From contig MU270098.1 in the NCBI GenBank assembly GCA_021432635.1, positions 1 through 64,000 on the forward strand: a DNA stretch of 64,000 nt. Direction: 5' to 3'. Positions 1 through 12,396 of the stretch are shown piece by piece. The notes under the pieces were generated by a model, which saw nothing but the letters and a program-made list of their open reading frames with translations, searched no databases and was not told the DNA's origin. The stretch's first letter is position 1; every line of letters starts with the position of its first letter. The position numbers and the translations under genes were made by a program. The DNA comes from Thozetella sp. PMI_491. Lineage: Eukaryota > Ascomycota > Sordariomycetes > Chaetosphaeriales > Chaetosphaeriaceae.

Positions 1-957
1 CCCCCCGGCGACAGCGCAGTATATTTCTGCTTAGCTATTCATCATGCCCACCTACTGAACATTGGAAGCGTCCCTGAATGCATGCATGTTCCTTAGTTAG
101 AGCCGCATCAATGTACAACAGAGGATAGAGTCCTCAGATAGATTTCGTGATATTTGTCTAGAATACATATATACGTTTACTCAGAGGACCCATAGATACG
201 GTGCTAGTCACTCATCTTACCGTTCAAGAGCATCCACTGTCCGTCTGCCCACCAGCATGGTGCCTTGCAGAATAATGAATCCTAGTCCTTGTGCTTTCAA
301 CGATTCAGCTACACGCGGCACCTGAGTTAGCTTGTCATTTGTAGCAGTCGTGAATTTCCCTGTGCTTACACTTCTTCTTAGCTGTCTTTACTGGCACTCT
401 TCAGCAGACTTGCTTTTGAGTTTCTGATATGGTGGCCTATGTGTGCCATAATGGAATGCAGCTCCTGATCTAGGTTGGTTATTACAACAAAGCTCACACC
501 CCGCCCTTGTCAATCTAAGGTAGGCAATGTTTCGTCCGGCGACCTATTGCTCGTCATAATCCATCTTGTGCGTCTTCTTATCTACCTGACAGCTTTATTT
601 CGTGGTATTGCAATCATTAGAGTATGCTGGATAACCTGAGGTCCGTCCATATACCAGTCATAGCCGAACCATTGAGTCAGTTCGCCGGGGGGGGGGGGGG
701 GACGCCGAGCAAGCTACCTTAACTTACCCCACTTTTTGCCCCGACTGCTGATTTCCGTTAGTTACAAGCCCTAGTAGACAAGTAAGGCGCAATTATGCGG
801 GATTGGGGGCCGTGCGTGACTCATGCGGTGTGAGGCGCCACGAACATATAAACCAAACCTTCTCCTAACATCAGCTTGCTAGATCTCTTTCTTCTTCAGA
901 TTCTTCAGGTTTTACGTTGGGTCGCGAAAATCGCGATCCTGCCTGATCGCCGTAACC
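1..957. other. Intergenic region with 5' flank of the first gene
   Basis: No open frame here looks coding. A run of 15 G lies at about 687-701. A TATA-like TATAAA at about 847-852 lies roughly 105 bp before the ATG of the next gene, and a pyrimidine-rich stretch follows it, as in many fungal core promoters. Nothing else is recognised. Confidence 0.5.
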
Positions 958-3900
958 ATGGAGCGCGTTAGGAAGACCTTCTTCGACCCTCTCGCAACGA
1001 CCAAGACTCAGATTCATGCGATCCTAAACAAGCTCCCAGCCGGCTCTGCTCACCCCTTCGGCCCTGAACGTCTTTTGCTCTGCCGGACCGAGAAAGGCAT
1101 CGAAGAGATTGATGTCTCTTCATACCCAGAGGACTACTTCTTTAATGCCGTGGACTTGGGCGAGATGGGCGAGATCCTTTTGAGGCGCATGGCCGGCTTC
1201 AAGTCCCATCTCAGTATGTCCTTGCTCATTCCACCTCTAAATCACTCAACCAAGCACCCCATACTTACAGCTAGCAGGTGTGTTTGACGACTTCCAAATT
1301 CTACAAGCACCAGCCTCGACGTTCAGGGTACCAATAGTCCGCAACCAGATTACCATCCTGGCGGTCTCGGAGAGGACACCGACCTACTACGACTTCTGCT
1401 TTGCAGATGCATCATGTAATGCCTGTTGCTGGATTTACGATGCAAGAACTACATTTTCTGGCATAACCCACAGCGGTGACATTCTCAACGGGAACGACCT
1501 ACTGGATTATGTTCGCATTGACAACAGCCTCACCAAGAAAGAAATCTGCGTGTTCATCTCCGGGTATCGAATAACCCAAATTTCGCGGTTTCTAGGAACT
1601 CACCCGGCCCTTATGGTGGCCGATCATGTGGAGAAGGTAATTACAAAGTTGGAGGTCCTTTGTGGCACAGATTTGCTCTAACATCGCTTCGGCAGATTCT
1701 ATATATTGTCCCAGTCCCGCTGGATGCCGCAACGATCGGAGACGCCACCATATGTTGTCCATTAGTGATCAAGCGCGATGGAGATTCGATCGTCTGCTCC
1801 ATACTACCAACGGCAACTACGGACCGCGGCATGATGTGCCACAGCAAAGAGTTGATAAGCCCAGCTTTCCCCGAAGCAATCAAGCGCGCCGATTTCACCA
1901 TCTCGACTCCTTCAACTGCAAAGGAAGGTAGGAATTGCTCATTTCAGCCCATGTAAGGCACAAACAAGCTTAAATTTATGCAGGATCGACCCCAAAGAAG
2001 AAGTCGGCAGGAGAAGTGGCATCTGTGAACCCAGAAAGCCTTCGCGCGGTCATGGCCAAAGGGAATGCCGTGTTCGCTACAAGTTCGGCTCTATTGCCCT
2101 CGTCCCTCGATCTAGAGAAGACCCAGGTCATAAAGTTCGGCACGGGGATTGATTTCCAGCTCCCGGGCCAAGAGCTGCCAGCCAAAGCCGAACCATCTGC
2201 TGTTGTCTTGCCTTGTATTTTCGGCTCCCAACTTCAAGGGCCACTCCTCTTGGCTACCGGTACGGCTCCTTCGAATGTTCCCTTTCTCGACGAAGGAGCT
2301 CTCCGGGACTACTATAAGCAGCTGAAGAGTGCGGTGGTGATTGTCGACGACCGAATGACCGACAACGCTCGCAATCTTGCCCCTTCCTACCGAATCAACG
2401 CGCTTTTCATCCTGCAACTCCGTCCGGAAGAGGAGCCTAAGAACAGCGACGATGTTCTTGAGCTGCTCAATTCAACAAACATTAACGCGGTGACGGCACT
2501 TGCTGGGCCGCAGTCCTTGGTCCTGGTCCAAATTGCCGAGAAATACTACTTCTACCGGGGCATTGCGAATCGAGCACATCTCAACACCTCCGGGCTAGCA
2601 TTTGGTTCGGACGTGACTGGCGTGATCGAGTCAGCGGGGATTGAATCCCTGGCAGAGCCGAGAGCAGAGCGAATAGTCGACCTCGGTGGCCCAAATGCTA
2701 TTCTACTTCCAACCTCTGGCCAGCTTGTCAAGCCCCAAGACCTGCTGGGGCTTTTCGAGAAGATGTCAGTTGATGAGGTCCATGATTTAGAAGCGGACAT
2801 ATCTGGAGCCGTTCCACAGCTACAGATGCTTCTAAATCAGAAAGACCTGACTGAGCTCTCGAAGGCTTTGGTATCAGCACTCTCCGCAAAGATCAGCAAC
2901 GGGACGGCCCAGCTAAGGAGTGCATACATCAGATTCGTGACAGAGTTAGCCAAAGAGAACAAGGCTGCAGACCCCGAGTTGGTCAAGAAGAAGAACAACA
3001 TGCTTGGGGAGCTGAGGAAGATCACAAAGGAGATGCAACATGCTCTAGAACCCGCGATTTCTAGCTTGGCGAACATGATGTCGTCCCAAACGACCTCGAA
3101 GCGAACGCACGATCTGAAGCGGCTCGCCCGCCAAGCCACCATCCAGGGCAATGTCGAGGCCGCTAAGGCCATGACATTCGAGACCCTAGCTGGATATCTC
3201 GAGACGTATGCTGGAGATATGGGTGTCATGGTAATGAATATCGAGACAACGCCCTATAGGCAGCTCTTGGGCAGCCTCAAGAGCGCAAGCGTCGCTATTG
3301 ATGCTAGGTATGTGCTCATACCTTCATGGCTTCTTTTCCCCCAAATTTCCTCTGTTCCCTGAGAATATCCAGAGATAATATCCTTTCAAGACGCTAACCA
3401 CCTCCTAGCCGATGTTGCGACCTTGATTCACGAGTTCTACATCTCGAAGGTTTCGATGCCGGGATCATCATCGAGCAGTCTCAGAACGAACACGATGGCC
3501 CGCTTCGAAGCCAGGCTGGACCTTCTCATCCAACTCTGGCGCTGCCTTATCTGAGCCAAGGACGAGGAACTGGCTCGATGCTGGCGTGGGTCTGCTGGGA
3601 CGAGTTTGTCAACCTCAAAAGTCCTTACACCGTGAGATGGATGGAGAAATGCAACGACCCCCACATTGCCGCGTTGCGAATCATAACACGGGACACCCTC
3701 AGTCGTGCCGTAGCGTCAAGAGAGTTCAATATCGAATCCGGTGGTCCGGAGGCCGGCCATCTTATGAGCGCACTGTTGATGGCAGCCATGGCGAAGCTGG
3801 CAGCGATGAGGACTACGGCGCCAGTTGTGGTGAACGAGGCCGAGGATACCGTCACAAAATTGATGCGAGGGCTCTTTGGCAATCTGCTGACCATAGCTGG

Positions 3901-5131
3901 ATCAGGGGTGCGTCCCCTCAGCATGGTATGGCAGCTTTTTGGGCTCAACCCACAGTACGACCTTCCGACGACCGACGCCGAGTGGATCTGGTACCAAACC
4001 GTCGTCTCCCTATACCCCTACACCGGTTGGCCTCTTGAGCAGTTCTACGAAAATTTAGAGAAGCTACTAGACAAAGCCATTGTCCGTGTGGTCACCAAGA
4101 ACGAAAGTACCGCCAAGATCAAGTCAAGTGCTGCGGAAGATATGGTCCGATACTGCAAGCTCCGAAATATCCAGCTCGACCATTCTCGTACAATTCTCAC
4201 CATATTCATGCGCATACTTACAGCAGAAGATGCTGACATTGCAGCCGTCTCAGGGCGCCTCCTTGACCGCCTCCCCAAGAAGTTGGAGAGGCAGACGCAG
4301 AGCTACACCAAAATGATCAAGTACCTCGAGCATCTCGCCAAGGGTGGGCAGCGGCGTATTAATGACGACATTATTGCTGCCAGTGTCTACGCTAAGCGCT
4401 CTGCTGCCTTTAGCGAAGTCAAGACCAAAGTGTTTGAAGCTTGCGTAGGCGATGACTGGCCAAAGATGAAAGAGGCCTGCCAGGAGCTAATGGACGAGCA
4501 CGCAAGGATCGCTGTTCTCTGGCATATCCCGCCCGAAAAGCTGAATGTTCAGAATATGCAGGCGTACAAGGATCTGCTGGCCGCAGACTTTGGAAAGAAA
4601 GACGACCAAGAGGTGAAGATCAAGAACCACGAGCTGACCCGACAAGTTCTCAGTGATGCAGAACGAAGCCGAGTTCCTTGGCAAGTAGGGAAGGAAGGCC
4701 AGTATGGCGACAACATTGAGCCTCTCAACGAAGTACTTCTCTACGAAATCATGACTGGGAAAGCTCCGGAGTCCATCGCAGCCATCGAGTCGAACGAGGA
4801 ACCGGTCGCGACAACAACGGTTGTGGTACAGCAGGAAACAGAGGTTGATTTTGAAGAGTTCAAGTCGCTGCTACAGGCGCACTTTATCGATACAATGCAG
4901 AAAACTCTGTCGGCCGAAGACGTCTGCGAAATTCTGAAAGTTCCGGTTGCCGCCATGCGGGTTTTCGTCCAAGCTCTCAACCCAGAATTCGCGTGGGAAG
5001 ACATGGGGGAGAGTTTCAAGCTGGTCATCCTGGGTCTGCTGAAATCACGTTCAAACCGGGCAGAGAGCCGTCCTGTTAAGAAGTTACTGGGTCTTAATAA
5101 GGAGCGCAAGCAACCGCAGATTGATGGTTGA
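958..5131 (+). CDS. Large unrecognised protein, 1,297 aa, five exons
   Basis: Predicted exons are 958-1213, 1278-1636, 1696-1927, 1984-3307 and 3409-5131. All joins keep frame and use GT-AG sites, and intron 2 has a CTAAC branch point just before its acceptor. I recognise no domain. The protein looks soluble: no signal peptide and no clear membrane span. Residues about 600-635 are Lys/Glu-rich and probably form a coiled coil. The C-terminal half (from about residue 725) is rich in amphipathic helices and ends in a basic tail. Single frames stay open for 1.3 and 1.7 kb with protein-like composition, so the gene is real. It converges with the rhamnosidase gene, 134 bp away. The function is unknown, and the exact acceptor of intron 2 is the least certain join. 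Confidence 0.8.
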
Positions 5132-5265
5132 GGCAAATAAGCTGCTCAAGCCTACTCCTTACTTGTTTTCAACGAATTACGGTGTCAGTGCAATATGGTG
5201 CGTTCTTTTATCGCAATATACTATTCATATCTAATTCAGTCTATGCTTAATGGCCTATACCCCTA

Positions 5266-8004
5266 TCATACCTCTAGCCGATACGTAGATCGAGCCAACT
5301 CTGCCTTGGGCGGCCATGCGGCCGGCCGGTAGGGGCACGAAAATTGATATTTGCCGGATCCGATCGCCGTGCCCTTCTCCATTCCATCTGTATCAGTCTC
5401 GTTCCAATCCGATGGCAGGATGACCACAGCCTCTACGTTAGGAGGGACGACGAGCACCATGTTAAATGTGCCATCCGCCTCGCCAGCTTCCCACGAGCAT
5501 TCGATTCGCCCGTAGGGGCTATCATATTCCACCTTCGCACTCGTAATAGTTCCACCTGGGACCGGTCGAACCTGTATCTTCCGCCATCCAGGTTCCAGGG
5601 GGCTGATTCCACCGACATTCTTGTGTAGCCAGTTAGCAACAGAGCCCAGGGCATAGTGATTAAAGCTGGTCATCTGTCCAGTGTTGATGGATCCATCTGG
5701 CAGCATGCTATCCCACCGCTCCCAGATGGTAGTTGCCCCCATGGTGATTGGATAGAGCCAAGATGGGCAGCTCTTCTCTAGAAGCATGCGATAGGCTAGT
5801 TGGTAGTTGCCCGTGTCCGACAGCGCGTGAGTGATCAGCGGCGTCCCAGCAAAGCCAGTCGCTATACGGTATTTGTCCGCATGTACTAAATGAGCGAGGC
5901 GGCTCGCTGATTTCGCCACTTGGTGTTTCCCGTCGTAAAGGCCGAAACAGATGGCAAGGGCATGTGCTGTTTGGGTGTCTCCGACAAGGAGGCCCGACGG
6001 CGTGATGTATTCCTGCCCAAAAGCTTTCCGGACGCTAGCGGCCTCTTTGCCATAACGCTCGGTATCTTCTGTTTCCCCAAGCAGCGAACTGACTTTAACA
6101 ATAGTCTCCAAAACTCGAACCAGATAAGCATCCGCGACTAGGATGCCATCGGTGCGGGCCATGGCAGGCTCTGCAGGGGGGGCAGCAGGATCTAGCCAAT
6201 CGCCGAACTGCCAGGCGTTCTGATCCCAGAGACCATTCGAGCCTCGCGGTATTCCTTGGTCCACCCAGGCTTTCATGCTCGCGTACTGTCTCCGAAGAAT
6301 CTCAACGTCCCCCGAGCTATTGTAGAGATCCCATGGCGTCAAGACGGTGACATCATGCCACACAGACTGTGGGTCTGGAGGAATAGGTGGTTTGCCAAAC
6401 ACATCGGGTACCACGAGCCCTGGCACTCCATTCTTCCCGTCTTCTAGCTGCTCAGCGGAGACGTCGTCGAGCCAGCTGCCGAGAAATCCTTGAGTGTTGA
6501 AAAGGAAGCTCGCTGAAGGACAGAATACTTGGATGTCTCCAGTCCAACCAAGGCGTTCGTCACGCTGAGGACAATCGGTGGGCACGGAGAGGAAATTGCC
6601 CTTCATGCTCCAGACAACATTCTCGTGAAGCTGGTTGACGAGCGAATCTGAGCATGAGAACCATCCAGTACGAGTCATGTCGCTATGCAGGACAAGAGCC
6701 TTGATGTCATCCTGGCCGGGCATGCCATCCTCAGTGGGCCAGCCATCAACTTGGACGTAGCGAAAGCCATGGAAAGTGAACTTCGGGGACCACTGGGACG
6801 GCTGGCCTTGAGACAAGATGACCCTGTCAATGGGCTTAGCTCCCCGGAGAGGACGAGTCCCAAGTTCGTCTCGCTCAAGTACTTCGGCATGGCTGAATGA
6901 CACTGTTTGCCCGTCGACACTTGTTGCCTTGGGTAGGTTTACCAGGAGTCGCCCGACCAAATTCTGACCAAAGTCGACAAGCGTCTTGCCTGACTTGGAC
7001 TTGAAGATCTTGATGGGAGATACCGTCTCCTTTGTTCGCACAGGCGGCGTGTCGGAAGCTAGGAGCTTTGCTGGTGGGAACTCGAGCTCCTCGGTTACTG
7101 TCCAGGAATTCTCATCGAAGCTGGGGTCACTGTTCCATCCCTGTTTACCCTCACGGGAGTCGTAGTCCTCCCCATCGTATATTTCGCTGCGAGTTGTTCC
7201 GCTCTGGTGGCATTTCCAGGTCCCATCGGACACTAGCGTATAAACGTGGCCGCTCGCGAAAGAGACTTCGAGTTGTGCGAGACATGCTAACCGAGACCCA
7301 TAGAAGCAGCGTCTCCCTTCCATCCCCAGGCGACCAGCGAACCAGCCCTCGCCGACCTCGACGCCGAATACATTCGGCTTTCCCGAAGCCAACGCCGCTT
7401 TCACATCGAAGCTCTGATAGAGTAGCCTGTGACCGTAGCTCGTCCACCCGGGCGCCATCTCTTCCGTGCCGATCCGTTGGCCATTGAGGAATGCTTCGTA
7501 GAGGCCATGGGCGGTGATGTAAAGGCGGGCTTTCGAGATTTCTCCCTCGTTCTCGGGCAAGGAAAAGGACTTTCGGAACAGTATGGGTCGAATCGTCTCG
7601 TTTTCGTTCGACGCAAGAGCCGAGGTTGTAAGTTTCGCAGTCCAGTCTCCCTTATCAAGCAACGCAACCTCCACAGTAGCAGGGCTAGACCACTCGGTAC
7701 TCATAGTTGTCACTTGGCCGGCTGCATCCGTGGTTTTCCCATGGGACCGGACCTTTACAGAAGCAATCTCGCGTGATTGGAGTGCATTGCCGGGCCAGGG
7801 CACTAAGACCGACTCCGAGCTCTCCACGCGGTAGGTCTCCGAGCTGTCAAGCCGAGCGATCTCGATCTCGTATGAATCTTGTATCCAGTTCTTTGTATTT
7901 TCATCAGCGGCAAGTCGCCATGAAATCCGAGGACTGGCATGGCCAATGCCAAACCCGGTGGGATGGTGCTCGAAAGTGACCGACTGCACGTAAACGGAAG
8001 CCAT
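5266..8004 (-). CDS. Alpha-L-rhamnosidase, glycoside hydrolase family 78
   Basis: This is a single-exon gene of 912 residues. GH78 enzymes remove terminal alpha-L-rhamnose from flavonoid glycosides, saponins and pectic side chains by inversion. An N-terminal beta-sandwich region includes the family motif VDFGQNLVG. The (alpha/alpha)6 catalytic barrel carries DERLGWTGD at about residues 477-485, the family's acidic active-site signature. A second conserved Glu lies in TIWERWDS near residue 763. A beta-sandwich C-terminal region follows. The length is typical for the family. The N-terminus (MASVYVQSV) is not a signal peptide, so the enzyme is probably cytosolic and acts on imported rhamnosides. 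It diverges from a sugar transporter across an 880 bp shared 5' region, which suggests co-regulation. Confidence 0.93.
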   Translation of the reverse strand: MASVYVQSVTFEHHPTGFGIGHASPRISWRLAADENTKNWIQDSYEIEIARLDSSETYRVESSESVLVPWPGNALQSREIASVKVRSHGKTTDAAGQVTTMSTEWSSPATVEVALLDKGDWTAKLTTSALASNENETIRPILFRKSFSLPENEGEISKARLYITAHGLYEAFLNGQRIGTEEMAPGWTSYGHRLLYQSFDVKAALASGKPNVFGVEVGEGWFAGRLGMEGRRCFYGSRLACLAQLEVSFASGHVYTLVSDGTWKCHQSGTTRSEIYDGEDYDSREGKQGWNSDPSFDENSWTVTEELEFPPAKLLASDTPPVRTKETVSPIKIFKSKSGKTLVDFGQNLVGRLLVNLPKATSVDGQTVSFSHAEVLERDELGTRPLRGAKPIDRVILSQGQPSQWSPKFTFHGFRYVQVDGWPTEDGMPGQDDIKALVLHSDMTRTGWFSCSDSLVNQLHENVVWSMKGNFLSVPTDCPQRDERLGWTGDIQVFCPSASFLFNTQGFLGSWLDDVSAEQLEDGKNGVPGLVVPDVFGKPPIPPDPQSVWHDVTVLTPWDLYNSSGDVEILRRQYASMKAWVDQGIPRGSNGLWDQNAWQFGDWLDPAAPPAEPAMARTDGILVADAYLVRVLETIVKVSSLLGETEDTERYGKEAASVRKAFGQEYITPSGLLVGDTQTAHALAICFGLYDGKHQVAKSASRLAHLVHADKYRIATGFAGTPLITHALSDTGNYQLAYRMLLEKSCPSWLYPITMGATTIWERWDSMLPDGSINTGQMTSFNHYALGSVANWLHKNVGGISPLEPGWRKIQVRPVPGGTITSAKVEYDSPYGRIECSWEAGEADGTFNMVLVVPPNVEAVVILPSDWNETDTDGMEKGTAIGSGKYQFSCPYRPAAWPPKAELARSTYRLEV

Positions 8005-8884
8005 GCTGAGGAACGCTGTTGCCAGCTAGTACCGCGTGGGGGGTTGCTCGTGGGGACCCAAGGCGATGCTTCGATGCTTAGAAGCGAGTGCTAATATTGC
8101 TGGCTATGGCTTTCGTTACTCAGAACCTGGCTCTAGTGTCCCGTTTTACGTCCAGCGGCCTTGGCGAAGGCCCGTTGTCGGTGGCGCGTTCTCGGGTAAG
8201 GGTGGGCGCTTAAAGTTGCTATTCCAGGCCGTCCGACGAAGTCTTCTGTATTGGCGAGGGGTCAACGCCACGTTCGCTCGATCTTAAACCGACAATGGGT
8301 GCGGGGGAGCCATGGCACGTCTATGTGAGCGAATGTGAGCGAACCAACCCGGACCGAATGCCCCACCCTACCCCGGATTCCCCGCGACCCCCGGATTTAC
8401 CTTGGTACTTGTTCACAGAATAGGACTAGTAGATGGCATGTTCCCAACCTGATTGTGATCCGAATTGTGATTAGACTCCACCTAGCGCTCCTCCCCCTCA
8501 TCCAGCTGCCAAGCGACTTACGCGAACTCGACTCCCGCCTTGTGACTGGGAGACTGCGAGACTAGTTTCAGCTGTTCCTGCGAGATCAGCAGTACCGAGA
8601 ACTCGTTACCGGACCCCCGCATCCATGCCCCGGGACATCTGTACCCGATCTCCAGTTTGCTGACTCGTAAATGCCCACGCTCACTGGTCTCCTGCGCAAA
8701 AGTCCCTCTACAAGGATATTGGCAAGTTGGGTAGTAGTTATGCAGGCAGCTGCATTTTCTACGTCTATATATGGCCCTTCCCCGACCCGTCGATCATCGT
8801 CGGCTGTTCCACAGCTACGTAATAAAACTATGGTACCGGTTCCTATGATACTATAACAAGTAGAAAGCAGCGCGTAACAACATC
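8005..8884. promoter_or_regulatory. Shared divergent promoter region, rhamnosidase / sugar porter
   Basis: This 880 bp region separates the two start codons and has no credible coding frame. A TATATA motif at about 8766-8771 lies about 115 bp before the transporter ATG. Both genes are expected to draw regulatory input from here. I could not assign specific regulator sites. Confidence 0.5.
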
Positions 8885-11445
8885 ATGGCTGAACCCACAG
8901 TGAGTCCATCTGAGAAGCCCGGGACGGCCCACCTCGAAGGCACCGGAGCAGACATCGACGACACCGCAAAGTTCGATGGATACAACAGCTACGGTCTCGT
9001 CAAGTCGAGATTCGATGAGCTGTCCATTCTCCAGACTCTGTGGGTTTTCAAGCGCGTCATTCTCGTCTCACTCGCCGTTTATACCGGCTACGTATGCGAG
9101 GGCTTCGAGGTGAGTGAAGGCTCCCATCCTGCCGGCAGAGCACTTAGCGGGGCTGCGGTGGTGATTTTGGGCTCATATGATGCAGCTGGGTGCTGGAGGC
9201 AGTGTCGTTGCAAATGCCGGGTTTATCAAGCAATTCGGCACAACCGGCGGCGAGGGTGTGAGGGCGCTTGACCCTACCTGGCGTAAGCGATGTGTCCAAC
9301 TAGTGACCTAGCAAAGCTGACGATGATTAGTATCTACTTGGAGTGCTCTTCTCGTACGTGAAGCATCAGTTGAAGACTCATCTGCTAAGGCTATGAAATA
9401 CTGACCGAGTTAGAATGTCGGTCAAATCGTCACGTTTACTCATATCTCGTGGTAAATGACATTCAGCACCCCCCAACCGCTTTTGTCGGCTATGAAGCAG
9501 TGCAACGGTGTCTGATCCGCTTAGGTTCGCCGACAAATTCGGGCGCAAGACGTCATTCTACCTTGCATGGATCTGGCTTGTTGTGGTAAGTGTTGGTCCA
9601 TGTGGGGAGTGGCTTCGTCCCGAATCACGAAACGCTGATTTGTCTAGGGTTGCGTTTTCCTGAACACGGCTAAGAGCCCCTCCGTTTGGGTAAGTTGAAT
9701 GTCTCACGACCAATAGCATTTACATCCTGCTAAGCTTGCCAAAGGCCCTCGCGAAGCTATGCAATGGAGCGGGCATCGGTGTCCTTCAGTAAGCATCTCG
9801 CACACCCCAAAGTCTTCTTAGCATCATCACTAACCTCTCAGGGTAACATGCCAAGTGTATATCATGGAGATTTGCCCCAACAGAATCCGAGGTGGAATGG
9901 TCACCTTTCAGTCCGTCTGGTACGTTCCTCGCAGCATTCCTTCGCACTGGCGTCACGCCTTTTGCCTCTGCTGACGCCACCAATAGGAGTAACATTGGCG
10001 GTATCATCTGCTCGGTTATGATGCAGCAGCTCAACCAGAACTACCCCGATAACTACTTGCTAGCTATGCGAATCCTCTGGGCCCCAATCGGATTGATGAT
10101 CGTCTGCTGGGTCTTTGTTCCCGAGTCGCCATGGTTCCACGCCCGCCAAGGAAACAAGGATAAAGCGATGAAAGCCATGAGGCAGCTTTATGGCGGCATC
10201 GAGGGCTATGACTTTGAAGAGGAGTATGGGATTATCGCCAGAACGATCGAGCATGAGAGGGAAGTGCTGGTGGAACAGCCGGGATACATCCACGTCTTCA
10301 AGGGCCTCAACCTGGTGAGTACTCTCTCTCTCTCCGTCCAAATTCGTGGGCATGAGCTGATCCGGCATTAGCGACGCACCCTCACCGTTATGATTCTTGC
10401 CGTCTCCCAGCAGCTCGCCGGCCTTGCCATCATCAGCACCTACTCAACTTGTAAGTTGTATCCTCTTAATTCTGCTAAAAAGAACGACTTCGCTGACGTT
10501 GCAGACTTCTTCTCTCTCGCTGGGTTGGCCGACCCTTTCCTCGGCAGCGTCATTCTCTCGTGAGTTGGGTAGGAGAATCTGATATTGAATATGCACCACT
10601 AATGCCCTTTTCAGTTGCTGCAATCTCCTCGCTGTTATACTATGGTCCTTCTCCACGGACTATTTTGGTCGACGCACTATTGTCAACGGGTGTCAGACCT
10701 TCGTTTGCGGTATCCTGTTTCTTGTCGGCGGCCTGCACTGGGCAGGAGCAACAACCGGCAACGCTGCTGCTGGCACAGCCCTCGTGCGTCCCCTTATCCC
10801 TCTCTAATTCTAATGCTGTAAATCCGACAGTTATTTTGCTAACGTCCTTTTCTCTAGTTGGTGATCTGCTGCTTCTGGACCTTCTCGTTCCAGGTCATCG
10901 CCATGTCATATTACCTCTACTCGGCTGAGCTCCCGTCTGCACTTCTCCGAAGCAAGTCCCCACACCCTGTGAATCCATCTCAGCTCTTTCCTGTTAACAC
11001 CCTGTAGTTAAAACCGGCCCTATTACCTTCTTCACCAACTCGATCATGGGAATCGCCACCTGGTACGCCCGCTTCAACTGCACCCCTTAACCGGAAGGCC
11101 CCAGCTAATATCAGCAGCTACGCGACACCCCCTATGCTCCTCGCACTCGACCTCAAGACCGGTTTCGTGTATGGCGCATTCTCCATCCCCATTTGCATCC
11201 TCATGTGGCTCTACCTCCCTGAGACCAAGAGGTAAGTCCCCTCTTCTTGCTTTGCATTGCATTCCCTTTTAGCATCAAAAACAATAAGAGATAAGGAGTC
11301 TGACCTGCCTAGCCGTTCCGCCGCTGAGATTGACGAGCTGTACGAGCGTAAGATTCCGTCGTGGAGGTGGTCTAAGACAGTCACCACGGCCGAGGAGCAG
11401 ATGCATGTCCTTATTCAGGCCAAAGGAGGGGTTCAGCGGGTGTAG
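8885..11445 (+). CDS. MFS sugar porter (SP family), 16 exons
   Basis: Predicted exons: 8885-9109, 9186-9282, 9331-9353, 9414-9451, 9525-9585, 9648-9689, 9745-9788, 9842-9919, 9987-10314, 10372-10450, 10505-10559, 10615-10783, 10858-10951, 11008-11062, 11118-11231 and 11313-11445, giving 544 aa. Sugar-porter motifs are plain: FADKFGRK in loop 2-3, PESPWFHARQG in the central loop, DYFGRRT in loop 8-9 and YLPETKSRS after helix 12. It is a 12-helix plasma-membrane proton symporter. The intron at 10952-11007 needs a GC donor (GCAAGT), since GT choices break the frame. Exon 15 has tandem acceptors at 11114 and 11117, so isoforms may differ by one residue. Divergent placement beside the rhamnosidase suggests rhamnose or rhamnosides as substrate; this is inference. 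Confidence 0.88.
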
Positions 11446-12396
11446 GGACGTTGTCGTTCTTTCGGGCAAACGAAAGGCTAAAGGAGCAAGTGCCTTGTCA
11501 CGGTGATGGGCTCCCTAACTGAAGCGGTCGTCGCAACTAGGGGAATCAGAGTAGAAGGGATGAATCGGCCACTATATACCATATACCAGGCCCACCTGGA
11601 TACGGTCACCAATGCCTCTCATCTTGATCACACGTCCGCCCCGCCATTGCTCAGTAGAGGAAAGGGCATTTATTGCCCGCCTCTTCTAACCAGCTACAAC
11701 TGAGCCGGCTCAGGTTAGCAACCTCTTCCAGAGTAAATTAATGCCTCTATGGAGAAGTAAGTATGTGTGTGGAGCTGGTATAGCCACATTTGGGGGTTGG
11801 TGGGGTGTTTGTCCGCGCCCATGCGATGCTCGGTTTGAGATTATACCCGAATGAGACGGTAGCTTCAACAAAAATTCTATCAGGAAGGGCGCTGGACAGC
11901 TTACAAATGAGTAAATGGGCCAATAGGCGTAAAATAAAGTCATTCGTCTTTGTTGGCGCCCTTCCTCTTCCTCAATCTCTGCAAGATGTCAAAGTGGAGC
12001 TGTTGCTCCAAGATCCATCGAATGATTAGCTGATTCCGAGGACCACTTTTTTGGATTGTTTAGAAATTCGTAGAGATTTATCCCAAATAGGAAACCCAGT
12101 GCTTCCACATTAGGAGTTCGCAAACCAAATGTTGATGACATATAACTAGCATCAGATGAGACTTACAGCGCCAAGAAAGCAAATCTTGAGCACAAAACGC
12201 CTAGAAGCTACTACTACCAAACGCAGCTCTATAAATCGGAATGATGGTGCCGCTACTCACTACTTGTCGCCTTCGCAACGAAGCATCGCAACATCTCTTC
12301 CCTTGTTATTCACTGTCCGAGAGTTCAACTTGGCAGACATCCCACGCGCTGTGACACGTCCAGAATCGTCATTTGGCGGTAACTTAGCTTGTCGCC
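11446..12396. other. Intergenic region; 5' flank of DHA2 transporter
   Basis: Short frames here have no protein-like features. A TATA-like TCTATAAATC lies at about 12228-12237, roughly 160 bp before the next ATG. Nothing else is recognised. Confidence 0.45.

Noticed and set aside
687-701. G-quadruplex or origin signal at the poly-G run
   Set aside because: A single homopolymer run is common in fungal intergenic DNA and may vary with sequencing. No further support.
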